Origin: CAYVBE01 sp964448935
GTDB lineage: Bacteria > Planctomycetota > Brocadiia > SM23-32
DNA length: 22,974 nt
Assembly (NCBI GenBank): GCA_964448935.1
Contig: CAYVBE010000047.1
Coordinates: forward strand, 1 to 22,974
Direction of reading: 5' to 3'
Shown here: positions 15,985 to 22,974 of the stretch, in pieces
Layout: every line of letters starts with the position of its first letter
Numbering within the stretch: the first letter of the stretch is position 1
Made by a program: the position numbers and the translations under genes
The notes under the pieces: model-generated
The model's input: only the letters and a program-made list of their open reading frames with translations
Databases searched by the model: none
What the model was told of the DNA's origin: nothing

Positions 15985-18243
15985 ATGGAAGATACTCGCC
16001 TGCCGATACCCACCGCACCCATACCGGCTCACCTGCAGACGTGGGGAGAAGTGCATCAGGTATCTCCCGGCCGCCTGGTGGCCGGCGAGCGGTGCGATCT
16101 GGAGATTGAGGTGGAGCTGGCACGGACCATCTCCGCGGGCCGGTCCATCGAGGTCTGGGCGCATTTCGTCTCGGACATCTCCGACTTCCAGTGTGACTCG
16201 GCGTCGGAGCTGGCCTTCTTCGGCTGCACCTGGCCCGACGGACGGTTCGAGACCTTCTCCTACGGCCGGGGCTCGGTGCACGGATCGGGGTCATACTTCC
16301 CCTATCGCGCCTACGCGGGCGTCAGGCTGCTGGACGACGGCCGGCCCGGGCAGAAGCTCCTCATCCGGCTGTGCGACATCCGCGTGCAGACCTACTCCGA
16401 CCCGCTCTTCAGCCTGCGCTTCGCCTTGAAGGACGCCGACGACCTGGTCGGCTACCTGGGCGACGTCTGCTGGCAGGTGGTCGGCGGTCGGACGCGGGCG
16501 CTCAGGGTCGTCGGCCCTACCGTGGTGGGCGTGGGGGAAGCGTTCGACTGTCACGTCCTGGCGCGCGACCGCTACGGCAACCCGGCCGGAGACGATCTCG
16601 ATCCGGACGCTCTGGAGGTAGAAACGGGAGGACTGCAGCACGAGGGTTTCACCGCCGGCGAAGAGCCCTTCCTGGCCGTCCTCAGGGACATGCGCCTGGA
16701 CGAGGAGGGAATCGCCTACGTCACCGTGCGCGACAGGCGGACCGGCACCGAGGGCCGCAGCAATCCCGTCGTAGTCCGGCAAGAGGTGGGAGAACGCATC
16801 TACTGGGGCGACATTCACCAGCACGCCTACTACCTGGACGGCCGCTGCCGACCCACCACCTCCTACCGTTACGGCCGGCTGGTCGGCCGCCTTGACTTCG
16901 GTTCCGTGGCACCGCACATGAACGGCCTCATCAGTCCGCCCCGCGTTTACCTGGAAGCCGAGGACCAGAAGGGGTGGCCCGAACTGCGGGATGCCACGAA
17001 GGAAGCGGACCGGGAGCCGGACTTCTCGGCGCTGCTGGGCTATGAAGGCACGCTCCGGTCATACACCGGGGATCAGAACGTTTATCTGTCCGATTTCGAC
17101 GCGGTGCCCGTGGAGGTGCGTCTCGGCCGGGGAGTGAAGAGCTATGAGGAGTTCCTGCGCGAAGTCCCGGAGATGAAAGGCGAGATGCTGCTCCTGCCTC
17201 ACGCGCACGCCGGCGGCGGGCCAGACCGCTACGACCTGCCGCGGCTTCCGGAGTGGCAGACCAATGTGGAGATATGTTCGGTACATGGGGTGTTCCCCGA
17301 GTTCTACCACGCGTGGCTTCAGGATGGCCGCTGCGTGGGCGTCCACGGCGCGGGCGACAACCATATGCCCGCCATGGGTAACGCAAACCCCGGCAAGCAC
17401 TACGTGAACACCAACGGCCTGACCGCCTGCCGCGCCCCGCGCAACACGCGCGATGCAATCTGGGACGCCTTCAGGGAACGGAAGACATACGCCGTCACCT
17501 TCAACAAACGCATCTACCTTGACTTCTCCGTGAACGGGCGGTGCATGGGCAGCATCCTGGGAGATGCGCCGTCCGAGGCGCACATCCGGCTCGACGTCGC
17601 CGGCACGGAACCGCTGCACCGGGTCGAACTCCTCAAGAACTGCCGCGTGGTGCGCACCTGGCGGCCCGAGCTGCCGTGCCGGGAGGTGCTGCGGGTCCTC
17701 TGGCGCGACACCTGGAATGAGCGACGCTGCGATGACTCCGATACGCGCGGCACCATCGAGGCGGTCGGTGCCGATATCTCGCTTCTGCGGGCGCTCAACC
17801 TGTACAACTTCCACGAGCGCATCTCGGAGCAGGATGGCAAGATACGGTTCCAGACCTCCGCTTATTCTCAGACGCCGCGCGGTGTGTTGTTGGAAGCGGA
17901 CGGGGTTGGACCGGACGCAATTCTGGCCTTCGCGGTCCGGGACTCGCGCTGGGGCGAAGTGACACTGGACGTAACCTTTGAACTGCCCCTCCGCGAAAGA
18001 GGCACCGTCATGAGCCGCCCGCTCAACGTGGAAATCTCCCGCCTGCGCCCGGAGTTCACGCAGGAGCCGATTGTGCCCGAATTCCGCGTCGAGGCGGACT
18101 GGTTGGACCCGGACGGTCAGATGGCCGCAAAGATCGAGTGGGAGGACGAGTGCACCGAGGGGGACTGTTACTACATCCGGGTGGAGCAAATAGGCGGTGC
18201 CCGCGCATGGTCCAGCGCCATCTGGATCGGAGAGCAGCACTGA
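15985..18243 (+). CDS. DUF3604 / PHP-like metal-dependent protein
   Basis: 752 residues. The start at 15985 lies 9 nt after the previous stop with no clear ribosome binding site, so translation is probably coupled. The N-terminal 265 residues look like beta-sandwich material. The DUF3604 core begins at YWGDIHQH (273-280), the equivalent of the GDLHxH metal motif of PHP-type phosphoesterase folds, and continues with Glu354 (LGYEGT), His406/His408 (LPHAHAGG), His434, and GVHGAGDNH with His454, Asp458 and His460. These residues fit a di- or trinuclear metal site. The C-terminal 250 residues are again beta-rich. I see no signal peptide, although relatives are often exported. The biochemical role of the family is unsettled (hydrolase, perhaps phosphoesterase). 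Last gene of the rightward block; it meets the next gene tail to tail with 1 nt between. Confidence 0.88.
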   Translation: MEDTRLPIPTAPIPAHLQTWGEVHQVSPGRLVAGERCDLEIEVELARTISAGRSIEVWAHFVSDISDFQCDSASELAFFGCTWPDGRFETFSYGRGSVHGSGSYFPYRAYAGVRLLDDGRPGQKLLIRLCDIRVQTYSDPLFSLRFALKDADDLVGYLGDVCWQVVGGRTRALRVVGPTVVGVGEAFDCHVLARDRYGNPAGDDLDPDALEVETGGLQHEGFTAGEEPFLAVLRDMRLDEEGIAYVTVRDRRTGTEGRSNPVVVRQEVGERIYWGDIHQHAYYLDGRCRPTTSYRYGRLVGRLDFGSVAPHMNGLISPPRVYLEAEDQKGWPELRDATKEADREPDFSALLGYEGTLRSYTGDQNVYLSDFDAVPVEVRLGRGVKSYEEFLREVPEMKGEMLLLPHAHAGGGPDRYDLPRLPEWQTNVEICSVHGVFPEFYHAWLQDGRCVGVHGAGDNHMPAMGNANPGKHYVNTNGLTACRAPRNTRDAIWDAFRERKTYAVTFNKRIYLDFSVNGRCMGSILGDAPSEAHIRLDVAGTEPLHRVELLKNCRVVRTWRPELPCREVLRVLWRDTWNERRCDDSDTRGTIEAVGADISLLRALNLYNFHERISEQDGKIRFQTSAYSQTPRGVLLEADGVGPDAILAFAVRDSRWGEVTLDVTFELPLRERGTVMSRPLNVEISRLRPEFTQEPIVPEFRVEADWLDPDGQMAAKIEWEDECTEGDCYYIRVEQIGGARAWSSAIWIGEQH

Positions 18244-18244
18244 G

Positions 18245-18541
18245 TTACGCGCTTTTTCCTTTGCCGTCCTCAAACCAGAACCCGCATCCCGGTGCATCCG
18301 CCAGGTCGCGCTCGTCAATGGGGAAATGGCGGCACTGAAGCGGGCGGGTCTCGTAGCGCACGCAGATGTTGCCGTCGCTCAACCACGGGCAGACCATCCC
18401 CAGCCGGCAGCACCGGCCGCAGCGCGTGCATTCTCCGCGCCGCTTCTCCTCCACCTGCCGCCGCACGTAGACGGGGCGGAGATGGGAGAGATAGAAGCGC
18501 CTGAGCTTCCCCCAGAGCAGTCGCAGCCGGTTGCGCGCCAT
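18245..18541 (-). CDS. YkgJ-family cysteine-cluster protein
   Basis: 98 residues. Eight cysteines: CTRCGRCC (38-45), Cys51, Cys60, Cys70 and Cys86, with GNICVRYETRPLQCRHFP between them. This is the CxxCxxCC zinc/iron cluster pattern of YkgJ-type proteins (UPF0153), thought to bind Zn or an Fe-S cluster; the function is unknown. The basic N-terminal 35 residues have no export signal. The start at 18541 has GGGA about 8 nt upstream, a modest site. It converges with the DUF3604 gene, 1 nt apart, so any terminator must lie inside coding sequence. Confidence 0.87.
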   Translation of the reverse strand: MARNRLRLLWGKLRRFYLSHLRPVYVRRQVEEKRRGECTRCGRCCRLGMVCPWLSDGNICVRYETRPLQCRHFPIDERDLADAPGCGFWFEDGKGKSA

Positions 18542-18595
18542 TGGGTAATTCCCGCAACTTGAGAATCGTGTTCACTCAGGGCGACCAGGTTCCTG

Positions 18596-18614
18596 CCGCC
18601 CGCCTTGCGGGCGG
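18596..18614. repeat. GC-rich hairpin between two minus-strand genes
   Basis: A perfect 8-bp inverted repeat (CCGCCCGC / GCGGGCGG) with a 3-nt loop lies in the 106-bp gap downstream of the membrane PH-domain gene and upstream of the YkgJ gene. Outer TGCC/GGCA bases could extend it across a 2-nt bulge. No T-run follows on either strand, so it is not a standard intrinsic terminator; a transcript-end stabiliser or dispersed repeat is possible. Confidence 0.5.
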
Positions 18615-18647
18615 GGCAACGGACCAAGTGGGCAAAAGGTCTGGCAG

Positions 18648-19430
18648 CTACGACGAGAGCAACTCGTGGAGCAACTTGCGAGCGTGCCGCGGTTTTGTGA
18701 ACCCTGTGAAGATGCGCACGATGGTGCCGTGGAACCAGACGCGCGTTTTCTTAACACCCTCGGGGGTCGTATGCTCAATCGTCAGCCAGGGCACTATCAG
18801 CAACGGGACGCCTATCGAATACTTGACCGATTGCACCTGCTCCAGCGGGATGCTCTGCATTACGTTCCGACGCAGAAGGGGACGCCTGGCAATGAGGATT
18901 CTGTCGTTGTATATGAGAAGCTTTGACCCGTATGGCCGGCAGCTCACCTGGAGCAGTGGCTCATCGCGCTCCTGGCTTTCGGAAGCCTTTTCCGAAGATG
19001 CCTCTCTGTCCTCCTCCTTCCGGGACGTATCTGCCGCGGCCCCCGCCCCGGTCTGAACTGAAGGCGATCCCGCAGTTTGGGCGGGACGCCAGGGACGCTT
19101 CAGTATCTGCCGGGCAAGGAGCGCGATGATGGCTCCTCCCGCAAGCTCGGCACCTATAACCCCGTAGATCGCCTCATCGGGAGGCCACCCGATTCCCTCT
19201 ATCGCACAAGCCGCAAAAACGGCAAAATGCAGAAGGAGCCCGGCCAGCAGGGTCAGCCCAACCGAGCGGGTACAGACGGCGGCCACCAGGATGCACACCG
19301 GCGCGACCACTACCGCGCTGTAAAACTGGTCGCTGTCTATGCGCGAGACCGTCAGTAAAAAGCTCAGCACGATACCTGATGCCACGGCCACGACGGCGAT
19401 GATCCAACGGAGCTTCAATCCCTGACTCAT
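18648..19430 (-). CDS. Membrane protein with C-terminal bacterial PH-like domain
   Basis: 260 residues from ATG 19430, chosen because AAGGAG lies 9 nt upstream and it opens directly into a membrane helix; the frame continues to 19736 but that extension is basic and shadow-like. About four transmembrane helices are visible (9-28, 35-53, 57-78, 86-110), then a charged low-complexity linker (113-157, rich in Glu, Ser and Ala), then a beta-rich domain (158-258) with LLIYNDRILIARRPLLRR, SIPLEQVQSVKYS and a final helix ARKLLHELL, which is the layout of bacterial PH-domain (YdbT/bPH2-like) proteins. The function of these proteins is poorly known. Nothing ties it to the glycan genes. Confidence 0.75.
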   Translation of the reverse strand: MSQGLKLRWIIAVVAVASGIVLSFLLTVSRIDSDQFYSAVVVAPVCILVAAVCTRSVGLTLLAGLLLHFAVFAACAIEGIGWPPDEAIYGVIGAELAGGAIIALLARQILKRPWRPAQTAGSPSVQTGAGAAADTSRKEEDREASSEKASESQERDEPLLQVSCRPYGSKLLIYNDRILIARRPLLRRNVMQSIPLEQVQSVKYSIGVPLLIVPWLTIEHTTPEGVKKTRVWFHGTIVRIFTGFTKPRHARKLLHELLSS

Positions 19431-19753
19431 ATGTGTGGTCTCCTTGCCAAGTTGCCTCCGCACAGAGCAGGCCATAGGTTCCCGGCCCTGACCCAACCAG
19501 TATCGTCCAGTCACTGTAGCGAACTTTCGGCTCCGCCGCAATTGCCACGGCACGGCCTTGGACGTTTTGCGCAGAACCCGCCTCTTACCCCGCCGTTCTG
19601 TGTGATTTGCGGATGGCCCCTTGCGCATCCATGCCCGGAGCAAATCCCCGCGTGCGGACTCATAGAACGCACCCCTTGAAACCGCCCCCCGGTCATCCCG
19701 TATCATGCCGGGCCTTGCGCGGGTTCTTTCATCCATTCTCGCAGGAGGACATC
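19431..19753. promoter_or_regulatory. Divergent intergenic region (323 bp)
   Basis: The gap between the minus-strand PH-domain gene and the plus-strand exported-protein gene holds no credible gene: short frames cross it but lack start sites and composition support. For the leftward gene, minus-strand TTGCGG (19541-19536), 17 nt and TACAGT (19518-19513) form a reasonable promoter. For the rightward gene, TTGAAA (19676-19681) and TATCAT (19701-19706) are 19 nt apart, which is long. I see no RNA gene or terminator here. Confidence 0.4.
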
Positions 19754-20323
19754 ATGCGTCATCGCCCCCGGTTTCTGCCCTTTGTCGTCTGTTTCATGGT
19801 CGTGGCCGCCGGCGGGGTTTCCGCGACGGTTACCACGTTTTTCCGCGCCCACTTACCGCTTCTCGACCCGCAGGCCGGCGTGACGGTTACCGAAGTGCTG
19901 TTCCGCTCCGGTTACGCGCAGCCCGAGTCCCGGATCGGCGCCGCCGCGTGGGCCTACCGGGTGAACGCCGGGCCGGGAGAGTCGGGCGGGGAAAACCTCA
20001 ACCTGGCCGACCTCCTCGGGGCCACGGTTTCCATCCGTGCGGCCGAGCCGGGTAAGAATCCCCCCTGGCGCATCATTCTTGACCTGTCCGACCTTAAGAA
20101 AATGCCCGAACCCGTGCGCGAACAGTGGCCGAAACTCTCCCGTCGGGATGTGGTGAAGGCCCTCGTCGTGGCCACCGCGCGCAATCTGAAGCTGGCGGGC
20201 ATTGCCCGTTGCCCGCTGGCCGTGCGCGGCGCGGACAAGCACGAGGACCTGGCCGATATGCGGTTCCCATCCGTCCTCAACGTGCCCCCGGCGCCGAAGC
20301 CTGAGGAAAAGGAAAGTAAGTGA
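19754..20323 (+). CDS. Small exported protein of unknown function
   Basis: 189 residues, starting at ATG 19754 with AGGAGG 5 nt upstream; the in-frame extension to 19607 is rejected because of this site. A clear signal peptide (hydrophobic FVVCFMVVAAGGV, cleavage near VSA/T at 24) precedes a soluble domain. Residues such as LSRRDVVKALVVATARNLKLAGIARC (130-153, in part) look helical, and the end is Pro/Lys/Glu-rich. I do not recognise a family. It might be periplasmic or secreted. It sits alone between its promoter region and the PEBP gene, 87 nt downstream. Confidence 0.75.
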   Translation: MRHRPRFLPFVVCFMVVAAGGVSATVTTFFRAHLPLLDPQAGVTVTEVLFRSGYAQPESRIGAAAWAYRVNAGPGESGGENLNLADLLGATVSIRAAEPGKNPPWRIILDLSDLKKMPEPVREQWPKLSRRDVVKALVVATARNLKLAGIARCPLAVRGADKHEDLADMRFPSVLNVPPAPKPEEKESK

Positions 20324-20341
20324 CCGGCGCGCCCGTATTGC

Positions 20342-20370
20342 TTGACAGCGCCGCCGGACCTGCCCAAAAT
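20342..20370 (+). promoter_or_regulatory. Candidate promoter of the PEBP-like gene
   Basis: A perfect -35 box TTGACA (20342-20347), a 17-nt spacer and CAAAAT (20365-20370), about 40 nt before ATG 20411. The -35 is excellent and the -10 fair. Confidence 0.45.
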
Positions 20371-20385
20371 ACTTCTTGTCCGGAC
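20354..20385. promoter_or_regulatory. Inverted repeat around the PEBP promoter start region
   Basis: CCGGAC (20354-20359) and GTCCGG (20378-20383) form an inverted repeat with an 18-nt gap that spans the candidate -10; the right arm is part of the palindrome GTCCGGAC (20378-20385). It could be an operator or chance in GC-rich DNA. Confidence 0.25.
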
Positions 20386-20410
20386 TAACTCATCGTCGGG
20401 AGGTGCGGAG

Positions 20411-20980
20411 ATGAGATGGGTGCGCTTGATAGTGGTACCGATCCTGATCGTGGCAGCGGTGGTGGCGGTTGTCTGGGTCAGCCTGGATGAGCCGGACCGG
20501 GGTCCCATCGGCGGGGACCGAATGGTGCTCACAAGCCCCGCCTTCGAGGCCGGCGGACGCATACCCGAGAGCTACGCCGCTGACGGCGAGAACATCTCCC
20601 CGCCACTGGAATGGTCCGACCTCCCCGAAGGCACACGCACGCTGGCGCTTGTCATGGAAGACCGCGACGTGCCGCTCGGAAGCTATGTCCACTGGTTGAT
20701 CTGCGACATACCGGCGACCGAATTCGGGATAGAGGCGGACATCCCCGCCGGACGCGAAATGGTGGTGGGCAGCGCCGTTCAGGGCAACAACAGTGCGCGT
20801 GAACTGGGCTACACCGGACCCGCACCGCCCGAGGGCGAGACCCATCGCTACATCTTCCACCTCTACGCGCTGGACACAAAACTGGAAATCCAACCCGGCT
20901 ACCGCAAGCAGCAACTGCACAATGCCATGAACGGACACATCCTGGGGGAGGCCGAACTGGTGGTCCGGTACGGCCGTTGA
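20411..20980 (+). CDS. PEBP-family protein (YbhB/YbcL-like, Raf kinase inhibitor-like) with N-terminal membrane anchor
   Basis: 189 residues from ATG 20411 (GGGAGG 7 nt upstream). A single hydrophobic segment (5-24) acts as an anchor or uncleaved signal, placing the rest outside the cytoplasm. The PEBP fold is recognisable: NISPPLEWSDLPEGTRTLAL, then EDRDVPLGSYVHWLICDIP with the ligand-pocket Asp86 and His94, a GYTGPAPP turn (133-140) and HRYIFHLYALD (145-155). The bacterial members are small phospholipid- or anion-binding proteins of unclear role. Length matches the family plus the anchor. The second UroD-like gene follows after 37 nt and may be co-transcribed. Confidence 0.92.
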   Translation: MRWVRLIVVPILIVAAVVAVVWVSLDEPDRGPIGGDRMVLTSPAFEAGGRIPESYAADGENISPPLEWSDLPEGTRTLALVMEDRDVPLGSYVHWLICDIPATEFGIEADIPAGREMVVGSAVQGNNSARELGYTGPAPPEGETHRYIFHLYALDTKLEIQPGYRKQQLHNAMNGHILGEAELVVRYGR

Positions 20981-21017
20981 GCGCTCACCTCCCGTTGAGC
21001 CCCATCGGAGACCCTCA

Positions 21018-22100
21018 ATGCCTGAGTTGACCGGACTCGATCGCATCGCCCGCATCCTTCGCCGCGAGCCGGTGGACCGCATCGGCGTGTTCGAACACTT
21101 CTGGGGCGACACCCGCGAGAAGTGGACCGACCAGGGCCATCTTGAAGAGGATGAGAACCTGGACGACCACTTCGGGTTCGACTTCAGCGTCTGCTGGTGC
21201 TTCAACATGGTGGCCGACCTGGACTTCGAGCCGCAGGTGCTGGAAGAAACCGAGGAGACCATCCTGAAGCGCGACGGCAACGGCGCCGTCCTGCGCACGC
21301 ACAAGCTCCACGACGCCACTCCGGAGCACGTGGACTTTCTGGTGAAAGACCGGGGCCCCTGGCAGGAGCGCATCAAACCCCTCATCGAGCCCGAGCCGCG
21401 CCGGATAGACCTGGAATCTTACCGCGATGCCCGACGGACCGCCGGCGAGGCCGAGCGGTTCTTCTGCTGGGGCGGCCCCCACGTGTTCGAACTCATGAAG
21501 AACGTGACCGGCCACGAGAACATGCTCATGGGCATGGCGCTCGACCCCGAATGGGTGGCCGATATGGCGGACACGTACGCGGACCTGATCGTCGGGCTGA
21601 TGGAGATACTGTTCGAGCGGGAGGGGGCGCCGGACGGCATCTGGTTCTACGAGGACCTGGGGTTCAAGCAGCGCCCGTTCATGTCGCCCCGCATGTATGC
21701 CGACATCGTGCAGCCGGCGCACAAGAAGACCTTCGAGTTCGCGCACTCGCGCAACCTGCCGGTCATCGTGCATTCCTGCGGCTTCGTGGAACCGCTGCTG
21801 CCCGGCCTGATCAAGGCCGGCATGGACTGCCTGCAGGTCATGGAGGTGAAGGCCGGCATGGACCCGCTGCGCATCAAGCGCCAGTTCGGGGACCAGATTG
21901 CGCTATGCGGCGGAATGGACGCCCGCAACCTGGTGGCCAACGACCGGGAGGCCATCGCCCGGGAGCTGGCCGAGAAGGTCCCCGTCCTCAAGCAGGACTA
22001 CGGCTACATCCTGCACAGCGACCACAGCATCCCCGACACCTGCGACTACGAGACCTACCGCTTCTTCGTGGACGAGGGCCTGCGCCTGGGCACGTACTGA
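21018..22100 (+). CDS. Uroporphyrinogen decarboxylase family protein (MtaA/CmuA-like), paralogue 2
   Basis: 360 residues, ATG with GGAGA 6 nt upstream. TIM-barrel HemE/MtaA family: LDRIARILRREPVDRIGVFE at the start, a WFYEDLGF strand, VIVHSCG with the zinc-type pair His252/Cys254, and YGYILHSDHSIPDTCDYE near the end. The C-terminal strand carries SDHS where corrinoid methyltransferases place a third Cys, so zinc-thiol chemistry is uncertain. It shares the fold with the protein at 7588-8697 but is clearly divergent. Proteins like this are commonly annotated simply as uroporphyrinogen decarboxylase in glycan-degrading genomes; a role in methyl transfer or decarboxylation of a small substrate is possible. 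Neither corrinoid protein nor reactivase lies nearby. It ends 7 nt from the convergent SDR gene. Confidence 0.9.
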   Translation: MPELTGLDRIARILRREPVDRIGVFEHFWGDTREKWTDQGHLEEDENLDDHFGFDFSVCWCFNMVADLDFEPQVLEETEETILKRDGNGAVLRTHKLHDATPEHVDFLVKDRGPWQERIKPLIEPEPRRIDLESYRDARRTAGEAERFFCWGGPHVFELMKNVTGHENMLMGMALDPEWVADMADTYADLIVGLMEILFEREGAPDGIWFYEDLGFKQRPFMSPRMYADIVQPAHKKTFEFAHSRNLPVIVHSCGFVEPLLPGLIKAGMDCLQVMEVKAGMDPLRIKRQFGDQIALCGGMDARNLVANDREAIARELAEKVPVLKQDYGYILHSDHSIPDTCDYETYRFFVDEGLRLGTY

Positions 22101-22107
22101 GCCCGCC

Positions 22108-22821
22108 TCAGATGGGATTCCGCCGGACGTCTATGCCGGGGCCGCTCACCCAGCGGGACTCGTCCGAGGCGAAGAAGACCGCCGCCCGCGCCACCTGCTC
22201 CGGCTGGAGAAGCTTCGAGCGGTCTTCGTCGGGGAAGTTGGCGCGGCGCTGGTCGGTGTCCGTGGGGCCGGGGCAGATGATGTTACAGCGAATCCCGTGC
22301 GGCCGGCCCTCCTTGGCCAGGGCGTCCGCCAGACCCATCACGCCGAACTTGCCGGCGCAATAGGCGCTCCATCCCCCGTGCGCGCGGCGGCCGGAGCCGC
22401 TGGAGATCATGATGATGCTGCCGGCGCCCTGCTGCTTCATGCGTGGCCAGACGGCTCTCGTCACGTGATAAACGCCCAGCAGGTTCACTTCGACGATGCG
22501 GCGCCATTCCTCCGGGGCCATCTCGTCAATGTCACCCAGCGATGCGATGCCCGCGGCGTTGACCAGCACGTCCGCGGCGCCCACCTGGTCCAGGGCGCCC
22601 TCAACGGCGGCCCGGTCGGTCACGTCCGCCTGCACGGCAATGGCATCGGCGCCGGGCACCTCCTCCGCCAGTCTATCGAGCGCGTCCGCCAGGTGCTGCT
22701 GGTTCTTGCTCAGCAGCGCCACGGCAGCGCCCTGCCGGGCGTATTCGGCCGCAATGGCGTAGCCGATGCCCCGACTGCCCCCGGTGATAAGCGCGCTCTT
22801 GCCCTCCAGTCGCCTGCACAT
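22108..22821 (-). CDS. Short-chain dehydrogenase/reductase (SDR)
   Basis: 237 residues, full family length. Start at 22821 with GAGGAGGGG 6 nt upstream. Classical SDR signatures: cofactor loop TGGSRGIG (13-20), NAAG (88-91), Asn113, and the catalytic Ser140/141, Tyr154 and Lys158 in YCAGK, then CPGPTDT (183-189). It uses NAD(P) to oxidise or reduce an alcohol or ketone; the substrate is not predictable (FabG-like, sugar and polyol reductases share this pattern). Cytoplasmic. It converges on the second UroD-like gene with a 7-nt gap. Confidence 0.93.
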   Translation of the reverse strand: MCRRLEGKSALITGGSRGIGYAIAAEYARQGAAVALLSKNQQHLADALDRLAEEVPGADAIAVQADVTDRAAVEGALDQVGAADVLVNAAGIASLGDIDEMAPEEWRRIVEVNLLGVYHVTRAVWPRMKQQGAGSIIMISSGSGRRAHGGWSAYCAGKFGVMGLADALAKEGRPHGIRCNIICPGPTDTDQRRANFPDEDRSKLLQPEQVARAAVFFASDESRWVSGPGIDVRRNPI

Positions 22822-22837
22822 GCTCTACCCCTCCTCA

Positions 22838-22871
22838 GTTATCGTGGATAGCCCCTCCAGCAAACGATAAC
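22838..22871. promoter_or_regulatory. 8-bp inverted repeat upstream of the SDR gene (possible operator)
   Basis: GTTATCGT (22838-22845) and ACGATAAC (22864-22871) are perfect inverted copies with an 18-nt gap, some 20 nt upstream of the SDR start. The distal arm covers the candidate -10 box (minus-strand TATCGT, 22869-22864; -35 TTGATG at 22893-22888, spacer 18). This placement suits a repressor site. Confidence 0.4.
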
Positions 22872-22916
22872 CGCGAACCGGCGGCCCCATCAACCGAAGG
22901 GCGCGGCGCAAACGAC

Positions 22917-22936
22917 CTCAGGCGAGGGCGCCTGAG
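22917..22936. repeat. Perfect 8-bp stem, 4-nt loop hairpin
   Basis: CTCAGGCG, loop AGGG, CGCCTGAG. It lies in the non-coding right end of the window (22822-22974), upstream of the SDR promoter. There is no adjacent T-run. It may end transcription of, or mark a repeat beside, a gene beyond the window edge. Confidence 0.5.
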
Positions 22937-22974
22937 CTACATGCGGCCCGTGCGGCGCACGCGGTTGATGTGTA

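Noticed and set aside
18542..18647. Intrinsic terminator at the GC hairpin
   Set aside because: A stem is present but no T-run follows on either strand, so it is recorded only as a hairpin.
19431..19736. N-terminal extension of the PH-domain membrane protein by 102 residues
   Set aside because: The extension is basic and unstructured, and AAGGAG sits correctly before the internal ATG that starts the first membrane helix.

Overview
This is a GC-rich bacterial window with 14 convincing genes, two of them partner-dense blocks that run away from each other from a shared promoter region at about 8.7-8.87 kb. The combination of non-secreted sulfatases, a Tat-exported Gfo/Idh oxidoreductase, DUF1080, DUF3604, uroporphyrinogen-decarboxylase-like proteins and a very large PQQ-type propeller with lectin domains is typical of glycan-degrading members of the Planctomycetota/Lentisphaerota/Kiritimatiellota group or of Hydrogenedentota- and Poribacteria-like lineages. 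No rRNA or housekeeping marker is present, so the phylum cannot be fixed from this window.

Left block (minus strand, 8697 down to 1): a UroD/MtaA-family protein behind a good sigma-70 promoter, a 1305-residue exported propeller protein that carries an inserted methyltransferase-like fold plus F5/8-type and malectin-like C-terminal domains, a lipoprotein alpha/beta-hydrolase (esterase-like), and a GAF-AAA+ sigma-54 activator that is cut by the window edge just as its DNA-binding domain begins.

Middle block (plus strand, 8867-18243): sulfatase, propeller protein (possibly oligogalacturonate-lyase-like), choline-sulfatase-like sulfatase, then, after a candidate promoter, a Tat-exported Gfo/Idh oxidoreductase, an exported TIM-barrel isomerase fused to a DUF1080 (3-keto-disaccharide hydrolase) domain, and a DUF3604 PHP-like protein. 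The spacing is tight (4-86 nt). The natural reading is a locus for an unusual sulfated, possibly O-methylated or esterified glycoside: lectin-like surface proteins and an esterase outside, redox-assisted glycoside cleavage (C3 oxidation followed by elimination or hydrolysis) in the periplasm, and sulfate removal in the cytoplasm. This pathway is inferred from families and gene order.

Right part (18245-22974): a small YkgJ-type cysteine-cluster protein and a four-helix membrane protein with a PH-like tail (both minus), an unrecognised small exported protein, a PEBP/YbhB-like protein and a second UroD-like protein (plus), and a short-chain dehydrogenase (minus) with an inverted repeat over its candidate -10 box. 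These look less tied to the glycan locus, apart from the second UroD paralogue. I saw no tRNA, rRNA, CRISPR array, insertion sequence or phage gene.
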